Source of the DNA: Tropicimonas sp047971885
GTDB taxonomy: Bacteria; Pseudomonadota; Alphaproteobacteria; Rhodobacterales; Rhodobacteraceae
Length of the DNA: 64,000 bases
Assembly: GCF_047971885.1 (NCBI RefSeq)
Contig: NZ_JBKEAE010000183.1
Location: forward strand, 1 to 64,000
Reading direction: 5' to 3'
Below the pieces are notes generated by a model. The model was not told the origin of the DNA. It saw nothing but the letters and a program-made list of their open reading frames with translations, and made no database searches. Shown piece by piece: positions 1 to 8,891 of this stretch. Numbering within the stretch: the first letter of the stretch is position 1; the number at the start of each line of letters is the position of its first letter. The position numbers and the translations under genes were made by a program.

Positions 1-254
1 CGTCGAGCCGTCCAAATGGACGCCCATTTTGCCGTCCAATTCCAAGCCTGAAACCTCCGCTACCCAGCAGGTCGCAGATGGCACCGATCAGATCGGGACC
101 GGCAGCAGCGGAACAACGTCGCGCTTACGATGATGCCAACGTCATGCGGATTGATCGTCTGTAAGATGTCAGCAATACGGGTAGAATGCGCATTCACCGC
201 AGATGCTCAATTTGTGCTGTGTCAGAAGGACTTTGGAAGGTCGAGCGGAATCGA

Positions 255-896
255 TTAGTGTGCGGCACAAACGTCGGCGGACATCCAGGTTGCCTCAATT
301 TCGACGATACCGGCGGCACTTGCTTTCGCCTTTATCTCGCGTGGTCGTGCTCGCATGCCGCACAGGGAGTCGATTGCTGCTTGCATGCCCTCGATGATCT
401 CATCGCGAATGTCCTTTGCTGAGGGCATTCTGCTCGATCCAGGCCACCACGCGGCTTGAACAATTCCCGAGCTTGCCGCTGATTTGAATTCCAACGGCTG
501 CATATTGTCTGCCGCTTCCGGGACAACTAGGAAATCTGAGACACCAGCAGCGATACTCCGGGTGTAGAGCGAATATCTGCTATCCGGAGATAGTGCCTCA
601 TATCCGCCTGCCGCAACACCCTCATTCCAGCCGGCCGTTTCAAGGAAATCTGACACTTCGTGCGCAGATGCATCGATTTTAACCTGCTGCCATTTATCCA
701 CGGATGGTGCCGCGATAATCGTGGAAAATTCACCGAGTTGGCTTAGATCAGGTATTTTCACCCCGGAAATCGGTGCCGGCTGAATGACCTCCTGCGCGAT
801 CACCTGACTTGGCTGGGTCGCTAATCCGAAGCCAAGAAAGCAGACGAAAGCGGCGCGACTCGCGAGCTTGCCTTTTCTTGCAGCCATTGTCTCCAA
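255..896 (-). CDS. Secreted protein of unknown function
   Basis: A protein of about 213 residues that I do not recognise. The N-terminus has basic residues (AARKGK), a hydrophobic stretch (AAFVCFLGFGLATQ) and a plausible signal peptidase site near VIAQ-EV, so export to the periplasm is likely. The rest is a mixed hydrophilic sequence without visible catalytic motifs, ending in DVCAAH. A GGAGG lies 13 nt before a TTG codon at 896 and 22 nt before the first ATG at 887, so the TTG start is favoured. It lies downstream of the racemase-like gene with a 220-bp gap, so it probably has its own promoter. Base composition is a little lower in GC than its neighbours. Confidence 0.6.
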   Translation of the reverse strand: METMAARKGKLASRAAFVCFLGFGLATQPSQVIAQEVIQPAPISGVKIPDLSQLGEFSTIIAAPSVDKWQQVKIDASAHEVSDFLETAGWNEGVAAGGYEALSPDSRYSLYTRSIAAGVSDFLVVPEAADNMQPLEFKSAASSGIVQAAWWPGSSRMPSAKDIRDEIIEGMQAAIDSLCGMRARPREIKAKASAAGIVEIEATWMSADVCAAH

Positions 897-1120
897 TCCA
901 ACTCTTTGACCTCCTTGATGATATCACACTTGCGAGAGCGACGCACAAAATTTGTCCACAGGATCAGGCAAACTAGCCAAGTGCCTGATCCGGCCTTGAG
1001 TTCTGGTCCGCCGCGTTGGTTGCGGCGATCCGGGCGGAGTAATCCGCGCTCGCGGGGCGGTGCCCTGACGAGGGTATCCGCCATGTTGCCGGCGCCGGCG
1101 GGGTCGGCGGGGTCGCGCGA

Positions 1121-1792
1121 TCAGCATGCCCGTTTCTCCAGTTCTTCCCGCATGGCCCTGACCGCCGCCTCGGGGGCGGTGAGCACCGGCACCCCGACCC
1201 TGCCGTGCACCAGAGCGGCGGCGCGCGAGGTGGAGAAATGTGCCAGCATGATGGCATCCATCGCGTCGAGTTCTGCCGCACGCCGGGCTACCAGCCGGTT
1301 GTGCGTCTCGCCATCGCCCTCCCTGAGCCTGTCGAGGGCATCGGCGACGAGAAGCGTGGTCAGTTCTGCCTCCGCGCCGGCCTCACCGGCGAAATCGTGG
1401 AATTCGCGCTCCATCGCGGCCACCGAGGGGCCGAAGGTCGCCAGCATCCCGATCCGCCGGCCCTGCCGCAGCGCCTGCCGGAACATCGCCTCGTTGGGTT
1501 TTACCACCGGGACGGGCAGGTCCGCCGCCATGCGGTCGAGGGCCGGGCCGAAGGCGGAACAGGTCGCGAGAATGCCATCGGCCCCCTGACCGACGGCATA
1601 GCGCCCCAGGTCCATCAGTCGGGCGGTCAGCCGCTCCGAAAGCGCGCCGGTCTCCTGCGCCCGATCGTGCGAAAGCCCGTCGTCGAGCAGGTTCACCGCC
1701 AGCGCTTCGGGCCACAGCCGCGTCATCGCCGAAAGGACCGGCTCCATCGCAACCGGCGTCGCGTGCAGAAGCACTATTCGTGGAGATGTCAT
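1121..1792 (-). CDS. Aspartate/glutamate racemase-family protein
   Basis: A 223-residue cytoplasmic protein of the Asp/Glu/hydantoin racemase fold (two Rossmann-like halves). The first active-site region is clear at ILATCSAFGP, with the expected cysteine. In the second half the usual cysteine is absent and MLAHFSTS stands in its place, so a classical two-cysteine racemase is doubtful. The protein may instead be a one-cysteine decarboxylase- or isomerase-like member. A strong Shine-Dalgarno (GGGAGGA) precedes the ATG at 1792. It is the last gene of the tctCBA-dehydrogenase-lactonase operon, 95 bp behind the lactonase, which suggests a role in catabolism of the transported acid. The substrate cannot be read from the sequence. 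Confidence 0.8.
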   Translation of the reverse strand: MTSPRIVLLHATPVAMEPVLSAMTRLWPEALAVNLLDDGLSHDRAQETGALSERLTARLMDLGRYAVGQGADGILATCSAFGPALDRMAADLPVPVVKPNEAMFRQALRQGRRIGMLATFGPSVAAMEREFHDFAGEAGAEAELTTLLVADALDRLREGDGETHNRLVARRAAELDAMDAIMLAHFSTSRAAALVHGRVGVPVLTAPEAAVRAMREELEKRAC

Positions 1793-1887
1793 GGATTGTC
1801 CTCCCTGAATACGGGCCGGCCGCGAGGGCGTTCGCCGGCGCGGGAACCCGAAAAGGCAAGCCGACCCCGCGCCGGGGTCGCGGATTC

Positions 1888-3027
1888 TCAGTCGGTCCGC
1901 ACAATCTCGACCCAGGCGGGTCCGGCACCGGTTTCCTGCCGGTCTCTCAGGGTGAGCGTGCCGCTTTCGGGATCGATGCGGTAGGCGGCGATATGGCCGG
2001 ACTTCTCGCCTGCCGCGATCAGGAAAGCGCCGTCCGGCGAGATGGCGAAATCGCGCGGCTGCTGCTCGGTGTCGGTCGCGCCAAGATAGCTGAGCGCGCC
2101 GCTTTCGGGGTCGCGGGCAAAACCGATCAGGCGGCTTTCCGTCCGTTCGGAGATGTAGAGCCAGCGCCCGTCCGGCGTGATCCCGATATCGGCAGCCCAG
2201 ATCGCTTCCGGGTCGGGCTTTGCCGGGCCGGCGCTGGAAACGGGCGGGCGCTTCTTGCCGGGGTGGAGGCGGGTGCCGGGCATGCCATCAAAATCGCCCA
2301 GGGCGGTGAGTTGGCCGGTTGCGCCGTCCAGCGCGAAGGCCGAGACAACGCCGAGAAACTGGCTGACCACATAGAGGTGCCGGTTGTCCGGCGAGACGAT
2401 GAAATGGCGCGGCCCGCTTTCCTCGGGCAGCGGGACGGTTTGAGCCGCATTATAAGCGAGGGTGGCGGTTGCCGGGTCAAAGGTGAACTGCTCGACGACA
2501 TTTTCGCCCAGACTGGGTGCGAAGAGGTAGCGGTTGGTTGCATCCGTGCGCACCGCATGGACATAATCGCGGGTCTGAACGCTCTGAACCGGCGTATCCG
2601 AAACCCGTCCGGCCTCGTCCAGCGCGTTGACGGTGATCAGATCGGAGCTGTTTGAGGCCGCGAACAGGTAGCGCCCACTCTGGTCCAGCGAGAGATAGAG
2701 CATGTTGGCGGCAAGCGGTGCGGTTCCCAGAGGCGTCAGCGCGCCACTTTCTGCGTCGATCCTCCAGGCATGGACCGCGAAGGGTTCGGAGCGCACCGCG
2801 GCATAAAGGGCTGAGCCATCGGTGGCTGATGTCATTGGCATGACCAGCGGCGCTGCCTCGCTCAGCCCGAGCGGCGCAAGCCGGCCGTCATCGGAGAGCG
2901 CGAAGCCGGCCACATTCCCATCCTTGGCATTCGAGACATAGACGAATGTGCCGGCCACGGTTGGTGCCGCACCAGCCAGCAAGGCCATAGCGGCAAGGCT
3001 CCCGGCAAGGGATCTGCGATATCTCAT
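1888..3027 (-). CDS. Exported beta-propeller lactonase-family protein
   Basis: A 379-residue protein of the seven-bladed beta-propeller lactonase family (6-phosphogluconolactonase/YbhE-like). A Sec signal peptide is visible (RRSLAGSLAAMALLAGAAPTVAG), so it should act in the periplasm, unlike the cytoplasmic Pgl enzyme. Repeated blade sequences such as YVSNAKDGNVAGFALSDDG, LYVVSQFLGVVSAFALD and WLYISERTESRLIGFARD recur at roughly 45-50 residue intervals. Its ATG overlaps the stop of the upstream dehydrogenase (ATGA), so the two are translationally coupled. Inference: it opens a lactone outside the inner membrane before uptake by the Tct transporter. A purely structural or binding propeller is the alternative. 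Confidence 0.8.
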   Translation of the reverse strand: MRYRRSLAGSLAAMALLAGAAPTVAGTFVYVSNAKDGNVAGFALSDDGRLAPLGLSEAAPLVMPMTSATDGSALYAAVRSEPFAVHAWRIDAESGALTPLGTAPLAANMLYLSLDQSGRYLFAASNSSDLITVNALDEAGRVSDTPVQSVQTRDYVHAVRTDATNRYLFAPSLGENVVEQFTFDPATATLAYNAAQTVPLPEESGPRHFIVSPDNRHLYVVSQFLGVVSAFALDGATGQLTALGDFDGMPGTRLHPGKKRPPVSSAGPAKPDPEAIWAADIGITPDGRWLYISERTESRLIGFARDPESGALSYLGATDTEQQPRDFAISPDGAFLIAAGEKSGHIAAYRIDPESGTLTLRDRQETGAGPAWVEIVRTD

Positions 3028-4487
3028 GATCTACTCTCCTCCTGTTGAATATCGGTGGCGGACGGCGCCTGAGAACTCAGGAAGACCCGATCCTGTTCGC
3101 GCCTGAGTGCCCAGAGTACCGATCCCTCGGGCTCCTCGACCATGTCGTAGGTGATCGCGGTCCCCGCCGGGATGTCGACGGCGGCGCGATTGCCGCGCAG
3201 CAGATGCGCGCAGGCGAGATTGCCGGGCGCAACCGGCCGGGCGGGAACGATGCGCGCGCTCATCGAAGGGTCGTGGTCATTGCCGAAAACCTCGCCCCTG
3301 CCGATATCGCGGGCGGCGACCTTCACCAGATCATAGCGCGGACGGTAGTTCTCCGCGCCGGTATCGATGCCGAGCAGGCCCGCCATCAGGATCGAGGTCG
3401 ATGTCTCGACGCCACAGAGGTGATAGGGGCGATAGATCACCGCTGCGCTGTCATCGTAATTGGCGATCTGGCCCTTGGTTGTCAGCACATGGTTGGAATA
3501 GGCATTGTCGCAGCGGACAACGAGGAACACGCCGCCGCCCAGCCCCGATTCATCGGGCGCCCGCAGGCAGGTGGCCAGGTCGATCACATCAGAGGCCGCG
3601 AACAGGCCGCCATCATCCGCCCCGCAATAGGCGACGGGAATCTCGGTGATCCGCAGCGGGGCATGATAAAGCGCGTCGCGCGCCGGTTTCATGCCGGTGT
3701 AATTGGCTGCGATGGTCATCTCGCAGAGGTCATAGCTTCCGGGCTGGGGCAGGCCGGCGAGGATCCGTGCCCGTTCGGCGACATATTCCGCTGTCCTCCC
3801 CTGCGGGATCATCTCCAGATAGCGAGCGTCCTGGGGCGCAACGGTGATCGTTTCGACAGAAGGGGGATGTATCTTCTTGTCGGTCTGGATTGTCACTGTG
3901 CCGGCAGCACGGTCATAGATGAATTCGCCATCGGTCGCCTTGCCGCCGCTCAGCACCGTCAGGCCGACCGATTTCGCCCATTCATAGAGCTGGATCAGCA
4001 GGCCATGCTGATCGCCATCCACGGGGGTATAGACGACACCGGCCTGCTCTGCCTTGCGCTTGAGGATCGGGCCAACGGCGACATCGCAATCCTTGGTGAT
4101 CATCGCCACATGCTTGCCATTGGCAATTGCGGCAAGCGCGTAGCGGGCGCTCATCTCGGGCATGCCGGTGCTTTCGCAAACCACATCGACAGCGTCGATC
4201 TCGGTCAGTATTTCAGAGCGGTCGGTGTAGATCCGGGCCCCCGCGCGGATCTTCTGCCGGGCATCTCCGACCGTTTCGGCATAGGTCACATGGCTCATGT
4301 CGAAGCCGCCTTTTTCATAGGCTGCACGGGCGGCATCAACCGATATGTCGGCAACCGCAACCACAGCGAGCCTTGGTGTTGCCGGGTCCTGGGTAACGAT
4401 CGCACTTCCGTAGTTTCCGGCGCCAATCACGGCCACCCTGACTTCGGACCGTGTTGCAAAGCGGCTGTAGAGATGATGGTAAACCAT
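3024..4487 (-). CDS. COG4091-type NAD(P)-dependent dehydrogenase with C-terminal SAF domain
   Basis: A 487-residue cytoplasmic oxidoreductase resembling homoserine dehydrogenase. It has an N-terminal dinucleotide-binding motif (VAVIGAGNYGSA, about residues 18-29), a Gfo/Idh-like segment with VCESTGMPE and GKHVAMITKDCDVAVGP, and a C-terminal SAF-like region (RAAVDIPAGTAITYDMVEE). This architecture is the family usually described as 'predicted homoserine dehydrogenase with SAF domain', several members of which oxidise sugar acids or polyol derivatives. The specific substrate here is not known. It lies between tctA and the lactonase and overlaps the latter by 4 bp. Inference: it oxidises the hydroxy-acid imported by the transporter. 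Confidence 0.8.
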   Translation of the reverse strand: MVYHHLYSRFATRSEVRVAVIGAGNYGSAIVTQDPATPRLAVVAVADISVDAARAAYEKGGFDMSHVTYAETVGDARQKIRAGARIYTDRSEILTEIDAVDVVCESTGMPEMSARYALAAIANGKHVAMITKDCDVAVGPILKRKAEQAGVVYTPVDGDQHGLLIQLYEWAKSVGLTVLSGGKATDGEFIYDRAAGTVTIQTDKKIHPPSVETITVAPQDARYLEMIPQGRTAEYVAERARILAGLPQPGSYDLCEMTIAANYTGMKPARDALYHAPLRITEIPVAYCGADDGGLFAASDVIDLATCLRAPDESGLGGGVFLVVRCDNAYSNHVLTTKGQIANYDDSAAVIYRPYHLCGVETSTSILMAGLLGIDTGAENYRPRYDLVKVAARDIGRGEVFGNDHDPSMSARIVPARPVAPGNLACAHLLRGNRAAVDIPAGTAITYDMVEEPEGSVLWALRREQDRVFLSSQAPSATDIQQEESRS

Positions 4488-4559
4488 GAACGAACTCCTG
4501 CAGAGGCTCGGAAAGCCGGCCTTGATTGACTTGTCGGATCGCGGAAATGGACGCGACGC

Positions 4560-6077
4560 TCAGGTCGATGGTTGCTGGTCGCGGGCGCTGCCGGGTCTTT
4601 TCCAGAACGTCGAGATGAACGGATAGAACAGGGTGATGACCGCCATGAAGAAGATCACGTTGGCGATCGGGCTCTGGAAGAACACCATCGGATCGCCGTC
4701 CGAGCCGACCAGCGTGCGCCGGATGCCGCGTTCGAGGATCGGCCCGAGGATCATGCCGAGGATGAGCGGCACCGGCGGGTATTTCAGCTTGACCATGACA
4801 TAGCCGATGAAACCGCAGACCGCCGCGACTACCACGTCGAACATCGAGTTGTTGATCGAGTAGATGGCGAAGCAGACAATGCCAATGACCGAGGGGAACA
4901 GGTAGCTCGGCTTGACGAAGGCGCAGCTTGCCAGAAGCGGGATCAGCACGATGGTGATCAGCACCAGGGAAATGTTGCCGATGTAGAAGCTGCCGAAGAT
5001 GGTCCAGACGAAATCGGGCTCGGTCTGAAACAGCATCGGGCTGGGCTGGAGACCGATCATCAACAGGCCGCCCAGCAGAACGGCGGTTGTGCCAGATCCC
5101 GGAATACCCAAGGCAAACATCGGGATCATCGACCCGTAGGAGGCCGCATTGTTGGCCGATTCCGGCGCCGCTACTCCCTGAATCGCGCCCTGGCCGAACA
5201 TCTCGGGCGTTTTGGACAGGCGTTTTGCCAGCGCATAGGCAATCATGGTTGCGGCGGTTGCGCCCGCGCCCGGAAGGACACCGACGACAAACCCGACAAC
5301 CGAGCCGATCAGCAGTTCACGCCAGCAACTCAGTGTCTTGCGAAGATCGGGGAAAAGCTCGCGGAAACGGAAGCGCGGGCCGGAAGCCTTCCCGGCGGTG
5401 CCGATGGGGGTCGAGTACATCTCGGCGAGGCCAAAGAGGCCGACGGCCAGAATGGAAAACTCTATCCCATCCATCAGGTGCACCTCGCCGAAATCGAAGC
5501 GGGGGATGCCGATGATCGGATCAAGCCCGATCACACCAACCCAAAGCCCGACAAACAGCGCCAGCAAACCCTTGACCGGGTCCTTTCCGCCGAGCACGCT
5601 GACCAGCGACAGGGCGAAGACCATCATCGCCGTCATCTCGATCGGGCCGAAGGCGATCGCCGCCCGGGCAATCGTCGTTGCGAACAGGGTCAGGAATATC
5701 AGCCCGATCAGACCGCCGGCAAAAGACGCTGCAATGCTGATGCCCAGGGCGGTTCCCGCCTGTCCTTTCTTGGTCAGGGCATGGCCGTCGATCACCGTCA
5801 TGGTGGCAGCGGAATCGCCCGGTATCCCCAGCAGGATCGCCGTCACCCCGCCGCCATATTGCGACCCGTAATAAACCCCGCCAAGTGCTGCGATCGCCGC
5901 CGTGCCGTCGAAGCCGACGACGATGGGCAGAAGGATCGCGACCCCCGCCGTTGGGCCGAGGCCGGGCAAGGCGCCGATGAACAGGCCGAGTATGGCGCCG
6001 ATGAAGATTGCCGCCAGAATGGCCGGAGATGCGGCATGCGCCACACCGTCCGCAAGAAGTGCAAGTGTTTCCGACAT
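4560..6077 (-). CDS. tctA: Tripartite tricarboxylate transporter, large membrane subunit TctA
   Basis: A 505-residue integral membrane protein with about a dozen hydrophobic segments. It is the large permease subunit of a TTT carrier, which imports carboxylates captured by the periplasmic TctC. Typical TctA signatures are visible: GALPGLGPTAGVAILLP near the N-terminus and the related GVLPGAGATAATMIAYALAKR in the second half, plus LGIPGSGTTAVLLGGL. The start was placed at the ATG at 6077, which is preceded by GGAG and gives MSETLALL, the usual N-terminus; the frame is open further upstream but overlaps tctB there. It follows tctB by 20 bp, forming tctC-tctB-tctA on the minus strand. Confidence 0.93.
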   Translation of the reverse strand: MSETLALLADGVAHAASPAILAAIFIGAILGLFIGALPGLGPTAGVAILLPIVVGFDGTAAIAALGGVYYGSQYGGGVTAILLGIPGDSAATMTVIDGHALTKKGQAGTALGISIAASFAGGLIGLIFLTLFATTIARAAIAFGPIEMTAMMVFALSLVSVLGGKDPVKGLLALFVGLWVGVIGLDPIIGIPRFDFGEVHLMDGIEFSILAVGLFGLAEMYSTPIGTAGKASGPRFRFRELFPDLRKTLSCWRELLIGSVVGFVVGVLPGAGATAATMIAYALAKRLSKTPEMFGQGAIQGVAAPESANNAASYGSMIPMFALGIPGSGTTAVLLGGLLMIGLQPSPMLFQTEPDFVWTIFGSFYIGNISLVLITIVLIPLLASCAFVKPSYLFPSVIGIVCFAIYSINNSMFDVVVAAVCGFIGYVMVKLKYPPVPLILGMILGPILERGIRRTLVGSDGDPMVFFQSPIANVIFFMAVITLFYPFISTFWKRPGSARDQQPST

Positions 6078-6097
6078 CGCGATTCTCCAATCCCCTT

Positions 6098-6544
6098 TCA
6101 GGGCAACGGAACGGACAGGATCCTGACGAAGATGACATAGAGGACACCAGACATCAGCAGGGCGAGCAGCGCCGAGCGGCTCAGTTGCCTGCCGGTTCGG
6201 GCGCCGAAGGCCGCGGCGACGAAGATCATCAGCAGAAATCCGGAAACCAGCATCCCGATATGTGCCGAGAGCCAGGTAAACAGGCAGATCGCGGCGCTGC
6301 ATGCCAGCACGCGCACGATCTCTTCGGAGCCGATGTGCTCAAGAACATCGGTTCGCCGGATGGCATTGATCAGGTTGACCAGTGCCAGCAGGGTTATTCC
6401 CGCCCCGATCAGGACAGGGAAATAGCCTGCCCCGGGCGAAGTGCCGTCCATGAAACCGTAGCTGCGGCCGGTCTGCACCACGTAGAGGCCGAAGCCTGCC
6501 AGGAGCACTGATACGACAATGTCCAGATTTCGGATTCCGACCAT
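6098..6544 (-). CDS. tctB: Tripartite tricarboxylate transporter, small membrane subunit TctB
   Basis: A 148-residue membrane protein with four hydrophobic stretches: IVVSVLLAGFGLYVV, PVLIGAGITLLALVNLI, VLACSAAICLFTWLS with the following HIGMLVSGFLLMIFVAAAF, and ALLALLMSGVLYVIFV. Size, topology and position between tctC and tctA identify it as TctB, the poorly conserved small permease subunit. The start at 6544 (MVGIRNLD) was chosen because a GAGAGGGGG tract precedes it and because upstream residues are hydrophilic and unlike the family. The gap to tctC is 95 bp and to tctA 20 bp. Confidence 0.9.
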   Translation of the reverse strand: MVGIRNLDIVVSVLLAGFGLYVVQTGRSYGFMDGTSPGAGYFPVLIGAGITLLALVNLINAIRRTDVLEHIGSEEIVRVLACSAAICLFTWLSAHIGMLVSGFLLMIFVAAAFGARTGRQLSRSALLALLMSGVLYVIFVRILSVPLP

Positions 6545-6639
6545 TGGGTTCCCCCTCTCGTGGCCAATGACAGGCAGGGCGCCGGCAAGTGCCCGGTGTG
6601 GCCGGGAAGGAGCCGTTCGGCCCCTTTCCCGAGTTTGCA

Positions 6640-7605
6640 TCATTCGATCAGACCAAGTTCCCGCATCAGGTCTTCATAGCGTGCGGAGGTCTCGACCATT
6701 TCCGCACCGAATTCCCGGCTGTCCATGAACAGTGAAATCTCGTTGAACTTGTCGAGATAGGCAGCGCGCCATTCGTCGCTTTCGGCGACCGTCTTCATGA
6801 CGCCTTCCCAGAACGACACCGCTTCGGGTGGAACATCGGCAGGCATGATGATGCCGCGAAGCTGGGTATGGTCGATATCGTAGCCAAGCTCTTCAAAGGT
6901 CGGAACATCGGGCAGTTCCGGAATCCGCTCCGGCGCGCTGACTGCCAGCGGCCGCATGGCGCCCGAGCGCACCTGTTCCAGCATTTCGTTGGGGTTGCCC
7001 CACATTACGTCGAGATGCCCGCCCAGAACCGCGGCGATCACCTCGCCGCCGCCGTCATAGGGGATCACCTTGACCGACGCGCCGAGTTTTTCGTTTACCA
7101 GATGGGTCAGCAGCGCCTCGTCGGCAACCGCGCCGACGCTGCCCACTTTGAGCCCCGTCGCCGTCTTGATGTCATCGAGCGACTCGATGGGAGATTGCGA
7201 GCGCACCACGAAGATATAGGGCGAGCGGGCAACTGCGGCGAGGGGCGTGAAGCTCTCGTAATTATAGGGCATTTCGCGCAGAAGTGGTGTGGTAAAGAAG
7301 CTGACGCCGACACCGCCGAGCATATAGGCGTCGCCCTTGTGCGAGTCGATATGGGTATAGCCGATCGCGCCCGAGCCGCCGGGGCGGTTTTCGACGAGGA
7401 TGCGCACACCGTCGGGCAGCAGGCCCTTCTGCTCGATGACGCTCACCAGTGTGCGGGTCATCACATCGGTGCCGCCGCCGACTCCGGCGGCGACGATATA
7501 GGTCATGTTCATGTCGGGATAGCTTTCGGCCACCGCCGCGTTCACGGCAGGCAGCGACAGGGTGCCGGCCATCAGCAGGCTCAGCGTGCGTGGAATTTTC
7601 GTCAT
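6640..7605 (-). CDS. tctC: Tripartite tricarboxylate transporter periplasmic binding protein TctC (Bug family)
   Basis: A 321-residue solute-binding protein that delivers a carboxylate to TctAB. A signal peptide (MTKIPRTLSLLMAGTLSLPA, cleavage near AVAES) is followed by the Bug-family pattern: MTYIVAAGVGGGTDVMTRT, VENRPGGSGAIGY, the internal KVIPYDGGGEVIAAVLGGHLDVMWG and the late LPDVPTFEELGYD. The ATG at 7605 has an excellent Shine-Dalgarno (GGAGGAG, 6 nt away) that is also complementary to the CCUCCUCCC motif of the small RNAs at 30.6-31.7 kb. It is the first gene of the operon and is divergent from a LysR regulator. The ligand is unknown, since the family binds many mono-, di- and tricarboxylates. 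Confidence 0.92.
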   Translation of the reverse strand: MTKIPRTLSLLMAGTLSLPAVNAAVAESYPDMNMTYIVAAGVGGGTDVMTRTLVSVIEQKGLLPDGVRILVENRPGGSGAIGYTHIDSHKGDAYMLGGVGVSFFTTPLLREMPYNYESFTPLAAVARSPYIFVVRSQSPIESLDDIKTATGLKVGSVGAVADEALLTHLVNEKLGASVKVIPYDGGGEVIAAVLGGHLDVMWGNPNEMLEQVRSGAMRPLAVSAPERIPELPDVPTFEELGYDIDHTQLRGIIMPADVPPEAVSFWEGVMKTVAESDEWRAAYLDKFNEISLFMDSREFGAEMVETSARYEDLMRELGLIE

Positions 7606-7733
7606 GGGGCTCCTCCTTCGTGTTGGCAGAACGAGACCGCCCGCGGTCCGGGCAGATCCGGACCGGTCGCGAACGGATATGTCAGTGCGAGTTCCTCCTG
7701 CTTGCAGCAAGTTGCAGGCATTTCCCCTGGACA

Positions 7734-7772
7734 GACAAGCTAAATAAACTTGTCGATTATTCGATTGGACAA
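7734..7772. promoter_or_regulatory. Candidate LysR operator with three GACAA/TTGTC half-sites
   Basis: The 234-bp divergent region between tctC and the LysR gene holds three copies of the same pentamer in alternating orientation: GACAA at 7734-7738, TTGTC at 7750-7754 and GACAA at 7768-7772. The first two form an inverted repeat GACAAG-N9-CTTGTC; the last two form TTGTC-N13-GACAA. Both fit the dyads bound by LysR-type regulators. The AT-rich spacer (CTAAATAAA) lies where a promoter would be. Binding is inferred from position and symmetry only. Confidence 0.5.
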
Positions 7773-7839
7773 ACCAATAGGGCGGTGGCTATCCTGTAAC
7801 TGAGGCGCGGTTCGAACTGCCCGTCCACACGGTGGGAGA

Positions 7840-8766
7840 ATGGCGATCGACAGCGTCAACAATATCAACCTCAAGCTGCTGCAAACCTTCCTGCTGGTCG
7901 CCTCCGCCCGCAGCTTTCGCGCCGCTGCCGAGCAGTTGAGCCGGTCGCATTCGGCCATCAGCAGCCAGATCAAGCAGTTGGAACAGCAGCTTGGTGTGCC
8001 GCTTTTCGAGCGCACGACACGCAGCGTGCGACTGACCGACGAGGGGCGGAAACTGCAGGAGATTTCGTCGCGGGCTCTGCTCGATATCCAGCTCGGGCTG
8101 AGGCAGTTGCGCGAGGTTGCGGATTTCCGGCAGGGCAGCCTGACCGTCGCTACCTCACCCAATCTGGCATCGATCTATCTGCCGGCGGTTCTGGCCGGAT
8201 TCGTGCGCGACTATCCCGCTGTTTCGGTCAGGATGCGCGAACTGACCACCCGCGACCTGTTCGAGGCGCTCAAGCAAAAGGAGGTCGATTTTGCGCTTGG
8301 GCCGCAGCGGGAGGATGCGGAACTCAGCTTTGTCACCGTCCTGACCGAGCCGGTCTTCGCGCTGGTGCCGCCGCAATTCGTCGAACCCGACCAGACCGAA
8401 ATCACCTGGCGGGCGCTTGCCCGGCTGCCGTTGCTGCTGCCGAGCAATGCAACCTCGATGCGCAGCCTGCTCGACAGGATGATGCGCGAAATCGGCGTTG
8501 TGCCCGAAGCGCGCTATCAGTTCATCCAGGCCGAAACCATCGTCGCCATGGCCGAGGCCGGACTCGGTGTCGCCATCCAGCCGGCATCGCGACTGCGCAA
8601 ACTGGGCGCCACGCAGGCGCGGATCCTTGATCTGGTCGAACCGAGGGTCAGCAGGAAAATGGCACTGATCACCCGTCGCGATCAGGTTCTCTCGCACACC
8701 GCGCAAAAATTCGCGGACAGGATCATCGCGGAACTGGCGGGCGGTGGCGCGGCCGCAATCGCGTGA
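7840..8766 (+). CDS. LysR-family transcriptional regulator
   Basis: A 308-residue LTTR. The N-terminal winged helix-turn-helix spans about residues 11-70 (LLQTFLLVASARSFRAAAEQ, then SHSAISSQIKQLEQQLGVPL, then RTTRSVRLTDEG), followed by a linker helix and a type 2 periplasmic-binding-like effector domain. GTGGGAGA precedes the ATG. It is divergent from tctC, the classical arrangement for an LTTR that senses the substrate of the adjacent pathway. Inference: it controls the tctCBA-dehydrogenase-lactonase-racemase operon through the half-sites at 7734-7772. The C-terminus ends in an alanine-rich tail. Confidence 0.92.
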   Translation: MAIDSVNNINLKLLQTFLLVASARSFRAAAEQLSRSHSAISSQIKQLEQQLGVPLFERTTRSVRLTDEGRKLQEISSRALLDIQLGLRQLREVADFRQGSLTVATSPNLASIYLPAVLAGFVRDYPAVSVRMRELTTRDLFEALKQKEVDFALGPQREDAELSFVTVLTEPVFALVPPQFVEPDQTEITWRALARLPLLLPSNATSMRSLLDRMMREIGVVPEARYQFIQAETIVAMAEAGLGVAIQPASRLRKLGATQARILDLVEPRVSRKMALITRRDQVLSHTAQKFADRIIAELAGGGAAAIA

Positions 8767-8891
8767 TGCCGAGCGTGCCCCGACGATATCGACATGTGTC
8801 ACACATCAGGCACCGCGCGCCGGTCGACGGATCGGAAAATTCCCTGTCGGCGCACCAGCGCTGTCGCCAGCCCGGTTCGGCTGACGCTCGC

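Noticed and set aside
1..254. Possible gene end at the left edge of the window
   Set aside because: No frame there has a convincing start signal, length or family resemblance. Nothing is called.
3045..4529. Long open frame antisense to the COG4091 dehydrogenase (494 codons)
   Set aside because: Shadow frame caused by high GC. It has no family features and lies wholly over a convincing gene. The same applies to long antisense frames over tctA, murA and pyc.
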